Shown: positions 27,251 to 34,138 of the stretch, one piece after another
Position numbering within the stretch: position 1 is the first letter of the stretch
How the letters are laid out: each line of letters opens with the position of its first letter
Assembly: GCF_011047315.1 (NCBI RefSeq)
Contig: NZ_CP049259.1
Span: 1,426,001 to 1,490,000, forward strand
Reading direction: 5' to 3'
Length of the DNA: 64,000 nucleotides
DNA from: Altererythrobacter sp. BO-6
GTDB taxonomy: Bacteria; Pseudomonadota; Alphaproteobacteria; Sphingomonadales; Sphingomonadaceae
Notes under the pieces: model-generated
Told to the model about the DNA's origin: nothing
Seen by the model: the letters and a program-made list of their open reading frames with translations, nothing else
Databases searched by the model: none
Program-made: the position numbers and the translations under genes

Positions 27251-27753
27251 TTCCACCGGGTCGCTCCACTAGGCATGGGCCGCGGCTTGGTCAAGCGCGC
27301 ATGGAGCTGGGCCAGCGACAATCCCGAAACCGGGTCCCGCCAATCGCGCGCGATGCCGCTAGCCGGGCCGAGCACAAAGCTGCGCGAGCGGAACTCGGGA
27401 TGCGGAATCGCCAGCTCAGAACTGTGCCACACGCCGCCGTCCCACAGCACGATATCCAGATCGAGCACGCGGTCGCCCCAGCGTCGCCAGCGCCGCCGCC
27501 CGAATTCGCGCTCCATCCGCTGCAGCGCCGCCAGCATCGCCTGCGGGTCGAGCTCGCTTTCCACCAGCGCGGCGGCATTGGCGAAGCGGCGCTGCGCTGC
27601 GCCTATAGGCGCAGTCGCGATTACCGGAGAGCGGGCGCTTACCGTGCCCAGCGCTGCCAGCTCTTCCAGCGCCGCCGCCAGCACGCCAGCCGGCGCGCCA
27701 TAGCGATGATGCCGCCGGTTCGAACCGAGCGCGACAAGATAGCTACTGCTCAG
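27241..27753 (-). CDS. folK: 2-amino-4-hydroxy-6-hydroxymethyldihydropteridine pyrophosphokinase
   Basis: A 170-residue HPPK of the folate pathway, which pyrophosphorylates the pterin alcohol using ATP. Recognisable are the first strand YLVALGSNRRHHRYG, RRFANAAALVES, and the signature GDRVLDLDIVLWDG followed by LAIPHPEFRSRSFVLGPA. There is no ATG, GTG or TTG in place; the only fitting start is a CTG at 27753 that overlaps the aguB stop as CTGA, so a rare start codon is inferred. The last three codons and stop lie inside the tRNA-Lys gene. Confidence 0.88.
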   Translation of the reverse strand: MSSSYLVALGSNRRHHRYGAPAGVLAAALEELAALGTVSARSPVIATAPIGAAQRRFANAAALVESELDPQAMLAALQRMEREFGRRRWRRWGDRVLDLDIVLWDGGVWHSSELAIPHPEFRSRSFVLGPASGIARDWRDPVSGLSLAQLHARLTKPRPMPSGATRWKGP

Positions 27754-28601
27754 ATATCCTCGCAGATGCGCCCGTAAAGCTGCGGGCGCCGATCGCGGAA
27801 GAAGCCCATGCCGGCGCGGTGTTTGGCCGCCTGGTCGAGGTCGAGCCTTGCCACCAGCACGCCTTCCTCTTCCGCGCCGAATTCGACGATCTTGTCGCCC
27901 CATTCGTTGGTCACGAAGCTGTGACCGTAGAAATTGGCCTGTCCCTCGGTGCCGATCCGGTTGGCGGCGATCACCGGCATGCAATTCGATACCGCATGCC
28001 CCTGCATCGCGCGCTGCCACATGCGGCTGGTGTCGAGCTCCGCATCATAGGGTTCGCTGCCAATCGCGGTGGGATAGAACAGCAGCTCCGCGCCCATCAG
28101 CGCCATCACCCGCGCGCATTCGGGATACCACTGGTCCCAGCAGATACCCACGCCGATGCGTGTTCCCATCACGTCCCACACCTTGAACCCGTCATTGCCG
28201 GGGCGGAAATAGAACTTTTCCTCATAGCCCGGCCCATCGGGGATGTGGCTCTTGCGATAGGTGCCCATCACTTCGCCATCGGGGCCGATCATGGCGAGCG
28301 TGTTGTAATAGTGATGCCCGTCGCGCTCGAAGAAGCTGGTCGGGATCGCCACCTTCAGCTTCGCCGCGAGCTTGCGCATGGCGATGACCGAGGGATGCTC
28401 CAGCGTGGGGCGGGCGAGCGCGAACAGCGCCTCGTCCTCGACCTGGCAGAAATAGGGGCCGGAAAAGAGCTCCGGCGGAAGAACAATCTCGGCCCCGCGC
28501 GCGGCGGCCTGTTCCACCAGCTCGCCGACAGCGGCAATATTGGCGGCTTCGTCATCGCTGCCAAGCGGCAGCTGCAGGGCGGCGACGGTGATGTCTCTCA
28601 T
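27750..28601 (-). CDS. aguB: N-carbamoylputrescine amidase
   Basis: A 283-residue nitrilase-superfamily hydrolase that converts N-carbamoylputrescine to putrescine, CO2 and ammonia in the agmatine route of polyamine synthesis. The Glu-Lys-Cys triad is complete: E44 in LPPELFSGPYFC, K117 in YRKSHIPDGPGYEEK and C154 in GICWDQWYPE. The close match of the loops around these residues supports AguB over a generic nitrilase. The start at 28601 follows GAGGGCGG. Agmatine deiminase (aguA) is not in the window. The gene overlaps folK by 4 bases. Confidence 0.93.
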   Translation of the reverse strand: MRDITVAALQLPLGSDDEAANIAAVGELVEQAAARGAEIVLPPELFSGPYFCQVEDEALFALARPTLEHPSVIAMRKLAAKLKVAIPTSFFERDGHHYYNTLAMIGPDGEVMGTYRKSHIPDGPGYEEKFYFRPGNDGFKVWDVMGTRIGVGICWDQWYPECARVMALMGAELLFYPTAIGSEPYDAELDTSRMWQRAMQGHAVSNCMPVIAANRIGTEGQANFYGHSFVTNEWGDKIVEFGAEEEGVLVARLDLDQAAKHRAGMGFFRDRRPQLYGRICEDI

Positions 28602-28650
28602 GTCGCCGCCCTCTAGTCTCACTTTGCCTTGTTGAACAGACCGACGGACG

Positions 28651-29538
28651 TCAGCCCGCCTTCTTGAAAAGCAACGTCATGCGGTCGCTTTCGCCCAGGC
28701 CTTTCAGATCTTCGCGCTTGGTCGCCCAGACCGGCGGCATTTCCCACACGCCGCTTTCATGGTCGGCGGTATCCTTGGGGTTGGCATTGATCTCGCTCGT
28801 TCCGACCAGCTCGAACCCGTTGAGCCGCATGAAATCGATCACGTCCTGCTGCTTGAGATAGCCCTTGGTGCCGTTGGCATAGCTCCAGGGTGCATCGGGC
28901 TTGGCGCGGTGCTGGACGATGCCGAGCATGCCGTCATCCTTCAACAGGTCGCGCATCGCCCGCATCTCCGTATCGGCGATGCCGCCGCGGGTAATGCCAT
29001 GCAGGCCGCGGATCACCAGGATCCGGTCGAAAGTGCCGCGCTGGTCATCGGGGATGGTCTCCAGCGTCATGCCGGCAAAGCGATCGGCGGGCAGGCCGGT
29101 ATAGCCTGCCACTTCGGCCGGGAAGCCGGCAGCCGCATCGCGCAGCCGCTGCTGGCGGGCGGGATCGGTGCTGGCGGTGATCGGGTTGGCATAAATGCCG
29201 ACCAGCTGGCCCTCACCGCCCAGGTAATGGCCCAGCAGGCGCGAATACCAGCCGCCGCCGGGCGAATATTCGCCCACTTTCATGTGCGGGCCGACGTGGA
29301 AGAAGGCGAGCGTTTCCGCCGGATGGCGATACTGGTCACGCGCCTTGTCTTCGGCGCGGGTCGGGTGGTTGATCGCGCCTGACAGCGCTTCGCCGTGATG
29401 CTTCATGAAAGTGGCTGCGTCATGCTGGGCATGGTCGCCATGATGCGCATGTTCGCCGGACTGGTGATGATCGGCCAGGGCCGGGGCCGCAAGCGTTGCG
29501 GCGGCGAGCGATGCAAGAAGGGCAGTGGATTTACGCAT
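28651..29538 (-). CDS. Exported class I methyltransferase-like protein with His-rich N-terminus
   Basis: A 295-residue protein of the COG4798-type predicted methyltransferases. A clear signal peptide (MRKSTALLASLAAATLAAPALA) is followed by a histidine-rich segment (about residues 23-48, with HHQSGEHAHHGDHAQH). The Rossmann-like domain contains VGEYSPGGGWYSRLLGHYLG in place of motif I and FDRILVIRGLHGI further on. Since SAM is not expected in the periplasm, enzyme activity is doubtful. The His-rich stretch could bind metal. GGAGAG precedes the ATG. The gene is divergent from msrA with a 100-base gap. Confidence 0.82.
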   Translation of the reverse strand: MRKSTALLASLAAATLAAPALADHHQSGEHAHHGDHAQHDAATFMKHHGEALSGAINHPTRAEDKARDQYRHPAETLAFFHVGPHMKVGEYSPGGGWYSRLLGHYLGGEGQLVGIYANPITASTDPARQQRLRDAAAGFPAEVAGYTGLPADRFAGMTLETIPDDQRGTFDRILVIRGLHGITRGGIADTEMRAMRDLLKDDGMLGIVQHRAKPDAPWSYANGTKGYLKQQDVIDFMRLNGFELVGTSEINANPKDTADHESGVWEMPPVWATKREDLKGLGESDRMTLLFKKAG

Positions 29539-29638
29539 TTGTCTCTCCTGGGGGATGAATGATGCCGGGTGTTGTCACCTTGCCATGGCAATTCGCGAAC
29601 ACGCGCTTATGTTCCCTGCCAACCCTATGGAGAATTCG

Positions 29639-30181
29639 ATGAGCGACAACAAGCAAGCCATTGTTGCAGGCGGCTGTTTCTGGTGCACCGAAGCGGTATT
29701 CCGCGACGTGGTGGGCGTGAGCGAGGTGGAATCCGGCTATATCGGCGGCACCACTGCCGATCCCAACTACAAGGAAGTGTGCAGCGGCAATACCGGCCAT
29801 GCCGAGGCGATCCGGGTAACCTTCGATCCCGCCGTCCTGTCGCTGGCGGACCTGCTCGACGTGTTCATGGGCACGCATGACCCGACGCAGCTCAATCGCC
29901 AGGGCAATGACGTAGGCACGCAATATCGCAGCGCGATCTTCCTGTCGGACGATCTGGACCGCGCCGAGGCCGAAGCCGCGATCGCCCGCTGGAACTGCGA
30001 GCATCCGGGCCAAAGCGCGGTGACCACGATCGAAGGGCCGGCACAATGGTATCCCGCGGAGGATTACCATCAGGAATATTGGGAGGGCGAAGGCCAGCGC
30101 AATCCCTATTGCCTGGCGGTGATCCCGCCCAAGCTGCAGAAGCTGCGCAAGAGCTTTGCCGGCAAGGTGAAAGCTGGCTGA
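29639..30181 (+). CDS. msrA: Peptide-methionine (S)-S-oxide reductase MsrA
   Basis: A 180-residue MsrA, which repairs the S epimer of methionine sulfoxide in proteins. The catalytic GGCFWCTEAVF (Cys13) is at the N-terminus. GYIGGTTADPNYKEVCSGNTGHAE, read in two parts, is the usual substrate-binding region, and EDYHQEYW is near the C-terminus. There is no signal peptide, so it acts in the cytoplasm. The ATG at 29639 has GGAG 7 bases upstream. Upstream in-frame ATGs would give an unusual extension. msrB is elsewhere in the window, at about 44.7 kb. Confidence 0.96.
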   Translation: MSDNKQAIVAGGCFWCTEAVFRDVVGVSEVESGYIGGTTADPNYKEVCSGNTGHAEAIRVTFDPAVLSLADLLDVFMGTHDPTQLNRQGNDVGTQYRSAIFLSDDLDRAEAEAAIARWNCEHPGQSAVTTIEGPAQWYPAEDYHQEYWEGEGQRNPYCLAVIPPKLQKLRKSFAGKVKAG

Positions 30182-30271
30182 CCGGCGGCGCCAATTCGGG
30201 CGCGTTCTTGGGCGCGCTTTCCGGCACGATGGAACACATGGAACACGGTCCAGGGGCTAAAAGCGGCGTTC

Positions 30272-30422
30272 TGTGACTTTAGCGAGCAAAAGTGTGACTC
30301 TGCGCGCATTTGTGTGACCTTCGCGCCGGAATGTGTGACCCTTTCGGCCGAGAGTGTGACTCTGGCGTGGCCCAAAGCGTGACCATTGCGGCGCAAAGTG
30401 TGACCGCTCGGGCCGCATCCTG
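30272..30422. repeat. Seven-unit TGTGAC array with about 21-bp spacing
   Basis: The core TGTGAC (one unit CGTGAC) starts at 30272, 30293, 30313, 30334, 30355, 30378 and 30399; the steps are 21, 20, 21, 21, 23 and 21. Between cores the sequence is poorly conserved, but many units contain GCG near the middle and end in AAG or similar. The 21-bp step is two helical turns, so all cores face one side of the DNA. It is not a CRISPR: the conserved part is only 6 bases. Confidence 0.75.
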
Positions 30423-30561
30423 CGCGGCAGGTGCGGAGCGGAGTTGGGGGCGGACAATGGCAAAGAGCTTTACCGCTTTAGCAATTCGGGAAAGCGTAGG
30501 AAAATCGGATGTCCGCTAACGACCAAGTTGCGGAGGTTCTTTCAAACGCCCACACCCACTC

Positions 30562-30580
30562 GGCCTGAGCTTGTCGAAGG
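30562..30580 (+). repeat. Dispersed GGCCTGAGCTTGTCGAAGG repeat
   Basis: This 19-base sequence matches a short repeat that I know to be scattered between genes in many Proteobacteria, including sphingomonads, usually as TTCGACAAGCTCAGG on the other strand. Only one copy is seen in the window. Copy number in this genome cannot be judged. Confidence 0.5.
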
Positions 30581-30603
30581 CGAGACGACAACTCCCGAAC
30601 TAA

Positions 30604-30633
30604 TTTCGTCATTCCCGCGAACGCGGGAATCCA
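30604..30633 (+). repeat. Left copy of a 30-bp REP-like palindromic element
   Basis: TTTCGTC is followed by the perfect 20-bp palindrome ATTCCCGCGAACGCGGGAAT and then CCA. The palindrome follows the ATTCCC-N8-GGGAAT pattern known from neisserial dRS3 repeats. An identical copy in inverted orientation lies at 30963-30992, on the other side of the GIY-YIG gene. Confidence 0.9.
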
Positions 30634-30647
30634 TCACAAAACTGTCG

Positions 30648-30956
30648 ATGCACCGAGACTTTCAACCTACAGTCGACCTGCTGGCATCGGCCTACCATGG
30701 CACGCTTTATTTCGGTGTCACCTCTCATTTGCTTGAACGCATTGCCCGGCATCGCGATGGGACCTTCGAGGGGTTCTCAATGCGATACCATGTGCACCGC
30801 CTTGTCTGGTTTGAGCAGCATGCAACGATGGAACAAGCCATCCTGCGCGAGAAGCGGATCAAGAAGTGGCGGCGCGCGTGGAAGGTGGAACTGATTGAGG
30901 AAGACAACCCGAGCTGGCGCGATCTCGCAGAGGATTTTGGCTTCGAACCCTTGTGA
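30648..30956 (+). CDS. Solo GIY-YIG nuclease-like protein
   Basis: A 102-residue single-domain GIY-YIG protein of the short UvrC-N/YhbQ-like type. The YIG half is present as GTLYFGVTSHLLERI (Y21, G23, R31), and the conserved C-terminal pattern AILREKRIKKWRRAWK (E68), then LIEEDNPSWRDLA, is complete. The first motif, normally VYILAS, reads VDLLAS, so the GIY tyrosine is replaced by Asp10; activity may be lost or altered. The ATG at 30648 starts just where the domain begins. The gene lies between two 30-bp inverted repeats, 14 bases after the left one and 6 bases before the right one. Confidence 0.87.
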   Translation: MHRDFQPTVDLLASAYHGTLYFGVTSHLLERIARHRDGTFEGFSMRYHVHRLVWFEQHATMEQAILREKRIKKWRRAWKVELIEEDNPSWRDLAEDFGFEPL

Positions 30957-30962
30957 TATGAG

Positions 30963-30992
30963 TGGATTCCCGCGTTCGCGGGAATGACGAAA
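30963..30992 (-). repeat. Right copy of the 30-bp REP-like element (inverted)
   Basis: The reverse complement is identical over all 30 bases to 30604-30633. It begins 6 bases after the GIY-YIG stop codon and can fold as a strong hairpin (9-bp arms, ATTCCCGCG with CGCGGGAAT), so it may also act as a transcription terminator or RNA stabiliser. Confidence 0.9.
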
Positions 30993-31035
30993 GTGTTTTG
31001 GGTAGCTCACCACCCAATTGTGGACGCTCGCTCCT

Positions 31036-32274
31036 CTACTGCCTCACCCAGCGCGCCACAAAGAACCCGTCCATCCCGCCGTGCTCGCCCAGCATGCCGG
31101 GATGGGTGCGCAGCCAGCCCTCGGGCGTGGGCGCAAGGCCGGCGGGCAGCTCTTCCGGCGTAATCGGTAGCGGCTCCAGCTCCACGCGCGCAGCCTGTTC
31201 TTCGCCTTCCTCGCGCTCGAGCGAGCACACCGCATAGACCAGCACGCCGCCGGGCTTGAGCCAGCCTGCCGCGCGGGTGAGCAGCGCCGCCTGCAGCTCG
31301 GTCATCTCCTCGATCTGGCGCTGCCCGATGCGGTGCAGCACATCGGGATGGCGGCGGCAGGTGCCGGTGGCGGTGCAGGGCGCATCGAGCAGCACCGCGT
31401 CGAACTGGTGTTTCGGCTCCCAGCTGAGCGCATCGGCGCGGATCGGTGACGCCTTCAGCCCGGTGCGCTTCAGATTGTCCTTGAGCAGGTCGAGCCGCCG
31501 CTTGCTGAGATCGAGCGCAGTCACCTTCCAGCCCGCCGCCGCCAGCTGCATGGTCTTGCCGCCGGGCGCGGCGCACAGGTCCAGCGCGTGGCGCCCCTGC
31601 CCTTCGCCCATCAGCCGCGCGGGGACCGAGGCGGCGAGATCCTGCACCCACCATTCGCCTTCCTTGAAGCCCTCGATCTTTTCGACCGAGCTGCCACGCG
31701 ACAGCCGGACGTGGCCGGGCATGTAACTTTCCCCGCCCAGCTTCACCGCCATCTGCGGCGTCCGGGACGGATCGCGCAAGCTGAGGTCGAGCGGCGGCGG
31801 TTCGGCGAGGCCTGCAGCGATGGCGGAGGCGCGCTCAGCGCCCCAGCGCGCCACCACGCGATCGGGCAGCGTCGGTGCCTCCGGCAGCGCCAGTTCGCGC
31901 TTCGTCAGCGTCGAGAACACCCCGTGCGCCAACCGCCGCGGGCCACCGGCGAGCAGCGGCAGCGCGGTCGCGATCACCGCATGCGGCGGGGTGCCAAGCC
32001 GCAGCCACTGCGCCAGCATCAGCCGCAGCACTGCGCGCGGTTTGGCATCGTCGGGCAGGCGCTGCTTCGTGGCGCTATCGATCAGGGCGTCGAGATCGGT
32101 CAGCCAGCGCAATGTCTCATTGGCGATGGCGCGGGCGAGCGCCTTGTCCGGCGCGCTGCGCACCGCTTTCAGCGCGGCATGTTCGGCCTGTTCCAGCGTC
32201 TCGCCCCGGCGCAGCACCGCGTCGAGCATTTGCAGGGCGGCGCGGCGCGCGTGGATTCCGGGGGGCTGGGCCAT
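31036..32274 (-). CDS. RsmB/NOP-family class I SAM-dependent RNA methyltransferase
   Basis: A 412-residue rRNA (cytosine-C5) methyltransferase. The N-terminal NusB-like helical domain (residues 1 to about 140, with RAALQMLDAVLRRGETLEQA) is joined to a Rossmann methyltransferase domain. Its motifs are ALDLCAAPGGKTMQLAA (SAM binding), LLDAPCTATGTCRRHPDV (motif IV cysteine) and LVYAVCSLEREEGE (motif VI nucleophilic cysteine). This is the layout of RsmB, which modifies C967 of 16S rRNA, but the exact target is inferred. The start at 32274 is the ATG beginning MAQPPGI. It is divergent from the SDHAF4-like gene. Confidence 0.9.
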   Translation of the reverse strand: MAQPPGIHARRAALQMLDAVLRRGETLEQAEHAALKAVRSAPDKALARAIANETLRWLTDLDALIDSATKQRLPDDAKPRAVLRLMLAQWLRLGTPPHAVIATALPLLAGGPRRLAHGVFSTLTKRELALPEAPTLPDRVVARWGAERASAIAAGLAEPPPLDLSLRDPSRTPQMAVKLGGESYMPGHVRLSRGSSVEKIEGFKEGEWWVQDLAASVPARLMGEGQGRHALDLCAAPGGKTMQLAAAGWKVTALDLSKRRLDLLKDNLKRTGLKASPIRADALSWEPKHQFDAVLLDAPCTATGTCRRHPDVLHRIGQRQIEEMTELQAALLTRAAGWLKPGGVLVYAVCSLEREEGEEQAARVELEPLPITPEELPAGLAPTPEGWLRTHPGMLGEHGGMDGFFVARWVRQ

Positions 32275-32329
32275 GGCGGGAGCGTTAGGGGCTATTGAAA
32301 CAATGCGCCACCCCGCGCATTGTGTTGGC

Positions 32330-32488
32330 ATGACCCAGAAGAAATCCAAGGCCGCGAAAGCCTTCGCAAAGCCCGCGCACTGGACCAATGATCCGCCGCC
32401 CGCGCCCAAGGCCGGGACAGTGGACGAGCAGCTTTCCCCCACTCGCTATGGCGACTGGGAGAAAGACGGGATCGCCATTGATTTTTAG
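32330..32488 (+). CDS. DUF1674 / SDHAF4-like succinate dehydrogenase assembly factor
   Basis: A 52-residue protein with the DUF1674 C-terminal signature SPTRYGDWEKDGIAIDF. Mitochondrial SDHAF4 has the same ending and helps insert flavinylated SdhA into complex II, so a similar role is probable. The N-terminus is Lys/Ala-rich. The ATG at 32330 lies 55 bases from the divergent methyltransferase gene. It is an easily missed small gene. Confidence 0.88.
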   Translation: MTQKKSKAAKAFAKPAHWTNDPPPAPKAGTVDEQLSPTRYGDWEKDGIAIDF

Positions 32489-32494
32489 CCTCAA

Positions 32495-32625
32495 GCGCCG
32501 GCGGCTGCGTCCGCAGCCTTGGCTATCCTCGCTCCCTCCGGTCGCTGCGGCCGGCCGTGCAGGTGTGCTTCGCACGCCTGCGTCTTCGACTTCGGCTCCG
32601 GCCTTGCGGATCCTGCGGATCCGTT
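32495..32625. repeat. GC-rich intergenic hairpin cluster, copy 1
   Basis: The stretch after the SDHAF4-like gene contains several small hairpins (GGCTGCGTCCGCAGCC; GGTGTGCTTCGCACGCC; GGATCCTGCGGATCC). Its first about 40 bases resemble 51069-51110: both begin GCGCCGGCG, then CGTCCG, then CTTGGCT and TCCTCGCTC at matching spacing. No protein-coding character is evident. Confidence 0.5.
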
Positions 32626-32632
32626 TGGTGCG

Positions 32633-34048
32633 TCACAGCGAGCGAAAAGCAACCTTCAGCCCGTCCTTGGGCTTGGGAATCGGCCAGGCCTGCCACTCCG
32701 GCGAATAGCCTTCCTCGATCTCGATCGAATAGCGCTGCAGCAGCTGGGCCAGCAGGATCTTCACCTGCATGTAGGCGAAATGCAGCCCCAGGCACATATG
32801 CGCGCCTCCGCCAAACGGCACCCAGGCGTATTTGTGGCGTTCCTTCACCTGTTCCGGGGTGAAGCGCAGCGGATCGAACTTCTCCGGCTCCGGCCAATAT
32901 TCCTCCATATGGTGGACGTAATGGGCGTTGATCCCCACCATCGCGCCCGCCGGGATAGTGTAACCAGCATATTCGAAGCTCTTGAGCGCGCGGCGCGGGG
33001 TCGAAGGCACCGGCGGGATCATCCGCAGCGCTTCCTTGAACGCCATCTCGGTCAGCTCGAGCTTGCCCAGATCGTCATAGGATAGCGGGCGCGGCTTGCC
33101 ATCCGCGTCCGGGCCGCCGATAACCGCGATGATCTCCTGCCGCAGCTTCTCCTGCCATTCGGGATGTTTGGCGAGGAGATAGATCAGCGAAGTCGCGCTG
33201 GAGGTGATGGTGTCATGCGCGGCCATCATCAGGAAGTTCATGTGATCGACCACTTCGTCGACCGGCAACAGGCTGCCATCCTCGCGCGTAGCGGTGGCGA
33301 ACTGGCTGAACATGTCCTGCCCGCCGCCTTCCTTGCGGCGGCGCAGCGTTTCCTTCGTGAAATAGTCGACCAGGAATTTGCGCCCGTCGACGCCCTTCTT
33401 CATCTGGGTGAAAGGCAGCGGCTTGCGCACCGGCGCGACCGAAGCCTGCACCATGTCGACGAAGGCCTGGTTGATCTTGTCCGCTTCCGGCCCCCATGGA
33501 ATGCCAATGAAGCTTTCCGCCGCCAGGTCCAGCGTCAGCTGCTTGATCGCCGGATAGAATTGTATCGGCTTGTCGGCCCAGCCGCTGACTTCCTGCGCGA
33601 TCCCGCGATTGAGGCTGCCCGAATAATGCCGCATCGGTTCTGGCTTGAAAGCGATCGACAGCGCTCGCCGGTCAATCCGGTGATGGTCGAAATCCATCAG
33701 CATAAGCCCGCGCGGGAACAGCTGGTCGAGGATCGGGCCCCAGCCCTGCTCGGACGAGAAGATCTTGTTGCGATCGAACAGCAGCAGCTCGTTGGCTTCC
33801 GCGCCAATCAGCGCCACCTGCCAGCCGCCAAACGCCTTGCCCTTGTAGACCTTGCCATATTTGCCGACCATCTGCTTCACGAAGGAATGCGGATCGGCCA
33901 GCATGCGGAAAGTGTTGCCGACAATCGGCCAGCCCGCTTCGCCGGGGATATGGTCGAGCGCATCCTCGGGCAGCTTGTCGGTCCAGTGCTGGGGACGGAA
34001 TTCTTCGTCAGCGGCGCTGGCGGGGGCTGATTCTGCAAGAGTGGCCAT
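32633..34048 (-). CDS. Cytochrome P450
   Basis: A 471-residue soluble P450. The heme-binding loop is FGGGAHMCLG with Cys419. The K-helix ExxR is E339-A-L-R342. The I-helix has AAHDTITSS (D279, T280) for oxygen activation. The sequence GHF... is absent but LMDFDHHRIDRRALSIAF in the C-helix region and the general layout resemble the CYP51/CYP120/CYP26-like group acting on lipids or terpenoids. The substrate is unknown. No ferredoxin or reductase gene is adjacent. An 18-bp dyad upstream suggests control by a repressor. Confidence 0.93.
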   Translation of the reverse strand: MATLAESAPASAADEEFRPQHWTDKLPEDALDHIPGEAGWPIVGNTFRMLADPHSFVKQMVGKYGKVYKGKAFGGWQVALIGAEANELLLFDRNKIFSSEQGWGPILDQLFPRGLMLMDFDHHRIDRRALSIAFKPEPMRHYSGSLNRGIAQEVSGWADKPIQFYPAIKQLTLDLAAESFIGIPWGPEADKINQAFVDMVQASVAPVRKPLPFTQMKKGVDGRKFLVDYFTKETLRRRKEGGGQDMFSQFATATREDGSLLPVDEVVDHMNFLMMAAHDTITSSATSLIYLLAKHPEWQEKLRQEIIAVIGGPDADGKPRPLSYDDLGKLELTEMAFKEALRMIPPVPSTPRRALKSFEYAGYTIPAGAMVGINAHYVHHMEEYWPEPEKFDPLRFTPEQVKERHKYAWVPFGGGAHMCLGLHFAYMQVKILLAQLLQRYSIEIEEGYSPEWQAWPIPKPKDGLKVAFRSL

Positions 34049-34079
34049 CGAGCGATCCTGAATCGGGTGGTGAATTGCT

Positions 34080-34097
34080 ACTTACCCATGTGTAAGT
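34080..34097. promoter_or_regulatory. Operator-like dyad upstream of the P450 gene
   Basis: ACTTACCCATGTGTAAGT has perfect 6-bp arms around a 6-bp centre, located 32-49 bases before the P450 start codon. The TTAC/GTAA arms are typical of TetR-family sites. No regulator gene is adjacent, so the cognate protein would be encoded elsewhere. Confidence 0.5.
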
Positions 34098-34138
34098 AAT
34101 TCACGAGCGCAAATCCAGTTCCGATTGCTCCGCTGCGG

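Larger units (their letters stand above)
30182..30647. other. Repeat-rich intergenic island between msrA and the GIY-YIG gene
   Basis: This 466-base stretch contains no convincing gene. It holds, in order, a seven-unit TGTGAC array, a 67-base segment bounded by inverted GCGGACA and TGTCCGC (30450-30516), the dispersed GGCCTGAGCTTGTCGAAGG repeat and the left copy of a 30-bp palindromic element. These look like several generations of short mobile or recombinogenic repeats collected at one place. Confidence 0.6.

Noticed and set aside
30272..30422. CRISPR array
   Set aside because: Only a 6-base core repeats with 20-23 base steps; there are no 24-40 base repeats, no unique spacers of normal length and no cas genes.
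30444..30647. Longer N-terminus for the GIY-YIG protein
   Set aside because: The in-frame extension runs through the dispersed repeats (giving residues such as PELVEGE and FPRTRES) and has no relation to the domain, which starts at the ATG at 30648.
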